NCBI GenBank assembly: GCA_023135955.1
Contig: JAGLSB010000509.1
Coordinates: 1 to 47,834 of the forward strand
DNA: 47,834 nucleotides
Source: Bacteroidales bacterium
Lineage (GTDB): Bacteria > Bacteroidota > Bacteroidia > Bacteroidales > GCA-2748055
Reading direction: 5' to 3'
Shown here one piece after another: positions 46,074 to 47,834 of the stretch (the stretch's first letter is position 1; every line of letters begins with the position of its first letter). The notes beneath the pieces are model-generated. The model saw only the letters and a list, made by a program, of their open reading frames with translations. It was not told the origin of the DNA and searched no databases. The position numbers were made by a program, and so were the translations under genes.

Positions 46074-46151
46074 ATGAAAATAGACGTTTCATTTCTTCCT
46101 GCCGGAATTTATTTTTTTGCTCTTTCAATTGGACGCGATCAGCACAGTTGA
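46074..46151 (+). pseudogene. Fragment of a T9SS C-terminal sorting domain
   Basis: A 25-codon frame encodes MKIDVSFLPAGIYFF followed by ALSIGRDQHS. The string DVSFLPAGIYFF is the standard core of a T9SS type A tail (DVSxLxxGxYxL), found at the end of the full-length proteins in this window. An in-frame stop precedes it and no larger gene is attached, so it looks like the last trace of a deleted secreted protein. The match is short and could be chance. Confidence 0.35.
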
Positions 46152-46259
46152 ACGCATGATTATCAGGAGATAGATAAAATATCTTAAAGTATGTGGCAAG
46201 GAACTACGGATTGTGAGAAATGTATAGAAAAAAAGGAAGCGGTAATTGTTAAAATATAA

Positions 46260-46307
46260 TTTGGCAAGTTTATGTAAATTTCACTTGCTTAAAAGGCTGT
46301 AATTTTG
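46260..46307 (+). promoter_or_regulatory. 19-bp locus element plus -7 box, copy 8 (fasciclin gene)
   Basis: TTTGGCAAGTTTATGTAAA at 46260-46278, differing from copy 1 at only two bases, then a perfect TAATTTTG at 46300-46307, 40 bp from the element's start. The ATG of the fasciclin gene is 18 bp downstream, an ideal promoter position. Confidence 0.6.
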
Positions 46308-46325
46308 AAGAACAAAACTACTTGT

Positions 46326-47834
46326 ATGAGAATGAACAGGCTACTGACTTTATTCATCGTTTTTTTAGGGCTGATAATATATGGTTGTCATGATATTTAT
46401 GATCAGGATTTATATAAAAGCCCTGACTGGTTGGAAGGAAAATTGTACACCCAGATTCTCGCTCAGGAAAATCTTTCAAAATTTGCTGAATGCCTGAGGA
46501 TTGTTGGTTACGACACAATTATTGATAAGTCAGGTTCATATACCGTTTTTGCACCTTCTGATGCCGCATTCACAAACTTTTTATTACTTAACAACTATAA
46601 TAGTCTTACTGATATTCCAAAAGCCGAATTGGAGAAGATTGTTAAGTTCCTTATCATACAAGATGCATGGAGTGAAAATCAACTTAAAATGCTTGATTCT
46701 GATGGTTGGATAGATCCACTTGACCCTGATAGCAAACCAAAAGCATATAAACGTCAGACTCTTTTAAAGAATCCAAACGAAAAGTATTGGATAACAAGGT
46801 ATAAGGATGAGTATACCATTTTGCTTGATTCAACCAACGCTAATGACTATAATATGGTATATACGCGTTCGAGAAAATATGTGCCTATTTTTTTCAATGA
46901 CTTTTTTGATCTCTATAACCTTAGTTATGAGGATTATGAGTTTTATTTTGACAGACCATTTGAACCTGGTAATATATTTTATGCAGAGGGTAAAGTAATA
47001 CAGGCAGAAATTTTTGCAGAAAATGGATTTGTATTTGTAATCGACAGGGTAGTTAAACCAATGCTTAATGCAAAGGAATTATTGGAAAACAAATATCCAG
47101 GAGAGTCCTACACGCGATTTCTTGGGCTCATCTATCAGTTTCCAAAATTTTCGATGAATCTGGTTGAAACATATAAAACCACTGAAGCCAGAGCTGGTCT
47201 TTCTTTTGACACATTGTATGATTTAAGTTATCCAAAGCTTCCCTTTGATCTTCATGAAGAACTTACAGGACCAAGTATAAATGTCTCAAACTATACCTAT
47301 TTGTCCCACAATGGAGTATATGTCCCTACAGATGATGCTTTCCAGCAATTCCTCGACGAAATTGTGACTATAAATTCAGGTTATCCACATTGGGAAAATT
47401 TTGATAGAATTCCCGACGAAGTAAAGCAGATAATCGTAAAATCACATTTCACCACTAAGCCAGTTTATCCTTCTGATATGTTAGAAGGTTTTGAGGATGG
47501 TGAAGGAAACATCATCCATCTCGATGAGAGTATTATTATTCGAAAAGAATTTGGTAGTAATTGTACTTTTTTGGGTTTGAATACCACCGTTGTCCCGAGG
47601 GCCTTCTCTAGTGTAACCGGCCCCGTTTATCTAAGACCAGGTTATTCACTCTTTATGTATGCAATGCAACTTTCCAAAGTACTTCCCGCTTTAACAAAAA
47701 TAAATGCTGAGTACTGCTTTTTCCCAATCCCTGATCAAATTTTAAATCTGGATTCATCTCTTATAATAAACTGGATTGATAAAGACTTAAACAGATACAA
47801 GTTTTCTGCTTTTAACCGCTTAAATAACGCTATG
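46326..47834 (+). CDS. Fasciclin-domain lipoprotein (3' end beyond window)
   Basis: From the ATG at 46326 the frame is open for 503 codons to the window edge; a second Met lies two codons on. The signal peptide ends in a lipobox (LGLIIYGCHDIYD), so it is a lipoprotein, probably on the cell surface. FAS1 signature SGSYTVFAPSDAAFTNFLLL occurs near residues 74-93, and a second FAS1-like unit is visible later (NGVYVPTDDAFQQFLDEI). Fasciclin lipoproteins often accompany SusC/SusD pairs in Bacteroidota polysaccharide loci, where they may aid glycan capture. Its promoter carries the best-placed copy of the locus element, so the same regulon seems to continue past the right edge. Confidence 0.88.
   Translation, partial: MRMNRLLTLFIVFLGLIIYGCHDIYDQDLYKSPDWLEGKLYTQILAQENLSKFAECLRIVGYDTIIDKSGSYTVFAPSDAAFTNFLLLNNYNSLTDIPKAELEKIVKFLIIQDAWSENQLKMLDSDGWIDPLDPDSKPKAYKRQTLLKNPNEKYWITRYKDEYTILLDSTNANDYNMVYTRSRKYVPIFFNDFFDLYNLSYEDYEFYFDRPFEPGNIFYAEGKVIQAEIFAENGFVFVIDRVVKPMLNAKELLENKYPGESYTRFLGLIYQFPKFSMNLVETYKTTEARAGLSFDTLYDLSYPKLPFDLHEELTGPSINVSNYTYLSHNGVYVPTDDAFQQFLDEIVTINSGYPHWENFDRIPDEVKQIIVKSHFTTKPVYPSDMLEGFEDGEGNIIHLDESIIIRKEFGSNCTFLGLNTTVVPRAFSSVTGPVYLRPGYSLFMYAMQLSKVLPALTKINAEYCFFPIPDQILNLDSSLIINWIDKDLNRYKFSAFNRLNNAM

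Overview
The window looks like the chromosome of a marine or sediment-type Bacteroidota, plausibly the Marinilabiliales/Prolixibacteraceae side of the phylum. The DNA is AT-rich. Many secreted proteins end in a type IX secretion (T9SS) sorting tail with a YPNP motif. The promoters I can read carry the Bacteroidota -7 box TAnnTTTG, and Shine-Dalgarno sites are mostly absent. The placement is inferred from gene content; no search was run.

Layout. 1-5.4 kb is housekeeping and debris: the 5' end of a saccharopine dehydrogenase-like gene (minus strand), a HigB/HigA-type toxin-antitoxin pair, mutS, tRNA-Gly(GCC) and tRNA-Leu(TAA) with a promoter and terminator, then remnants of a large serine recombinase and two small ORFs, one frameshifted. 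5.6-40.9 kb is a plus-strand locus for breakdown of a sulfated polysaccharide: an AraC-type regulator, a sodium:solute symporter, a cytoplasmic GH130 enzyme, nine sulfatases, three paralogous clan GH-A (GH5-like) hydrolases, a GH10-type hydrolase, a GH51/GH79-like hydrolase, a secreted sugar-isomerase-fold protein, a secreted T9SS protein of unknown function and a decayed DUF5060-type hydrolase gene. 41.4-45.4 kb is one very large minus-strand T9SS protein. From 46.3 kb a fasciclin-domain lipoprotein runs off the end.

How it may work (inference). Surface or secreted hydrolases cut the polymer, sulfatases remove sulfate from polymer and oligomers, and the symporter and GH130 enzyme handle released sugars inside the cell. 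GH10-type plus GH130 hints at xylose- and mannose-type linkages, but the substrate cannot be fixed from sequence. There is no SusC/SusD pair and no sulfatase-maturing radical SAM enzyme in the window; both would have to lie elsewhere.

Most notable observations: (1) a recurring 19-bp element, TTTGGCAnnnTTATrTAAA, in front of seven genes (eight copies), oriented with the gene and always 39-40 bp upstream of a -7-like box, so probably the shared activator site of this locus; (2) a GH-A + sulfatase gene pair present as a lipoprotein version and again as a T9SS version in which both partners gained fibronectin type III repeats; (3) one sulfatase with Ser in place of the usual Cys at the formylglycine position.
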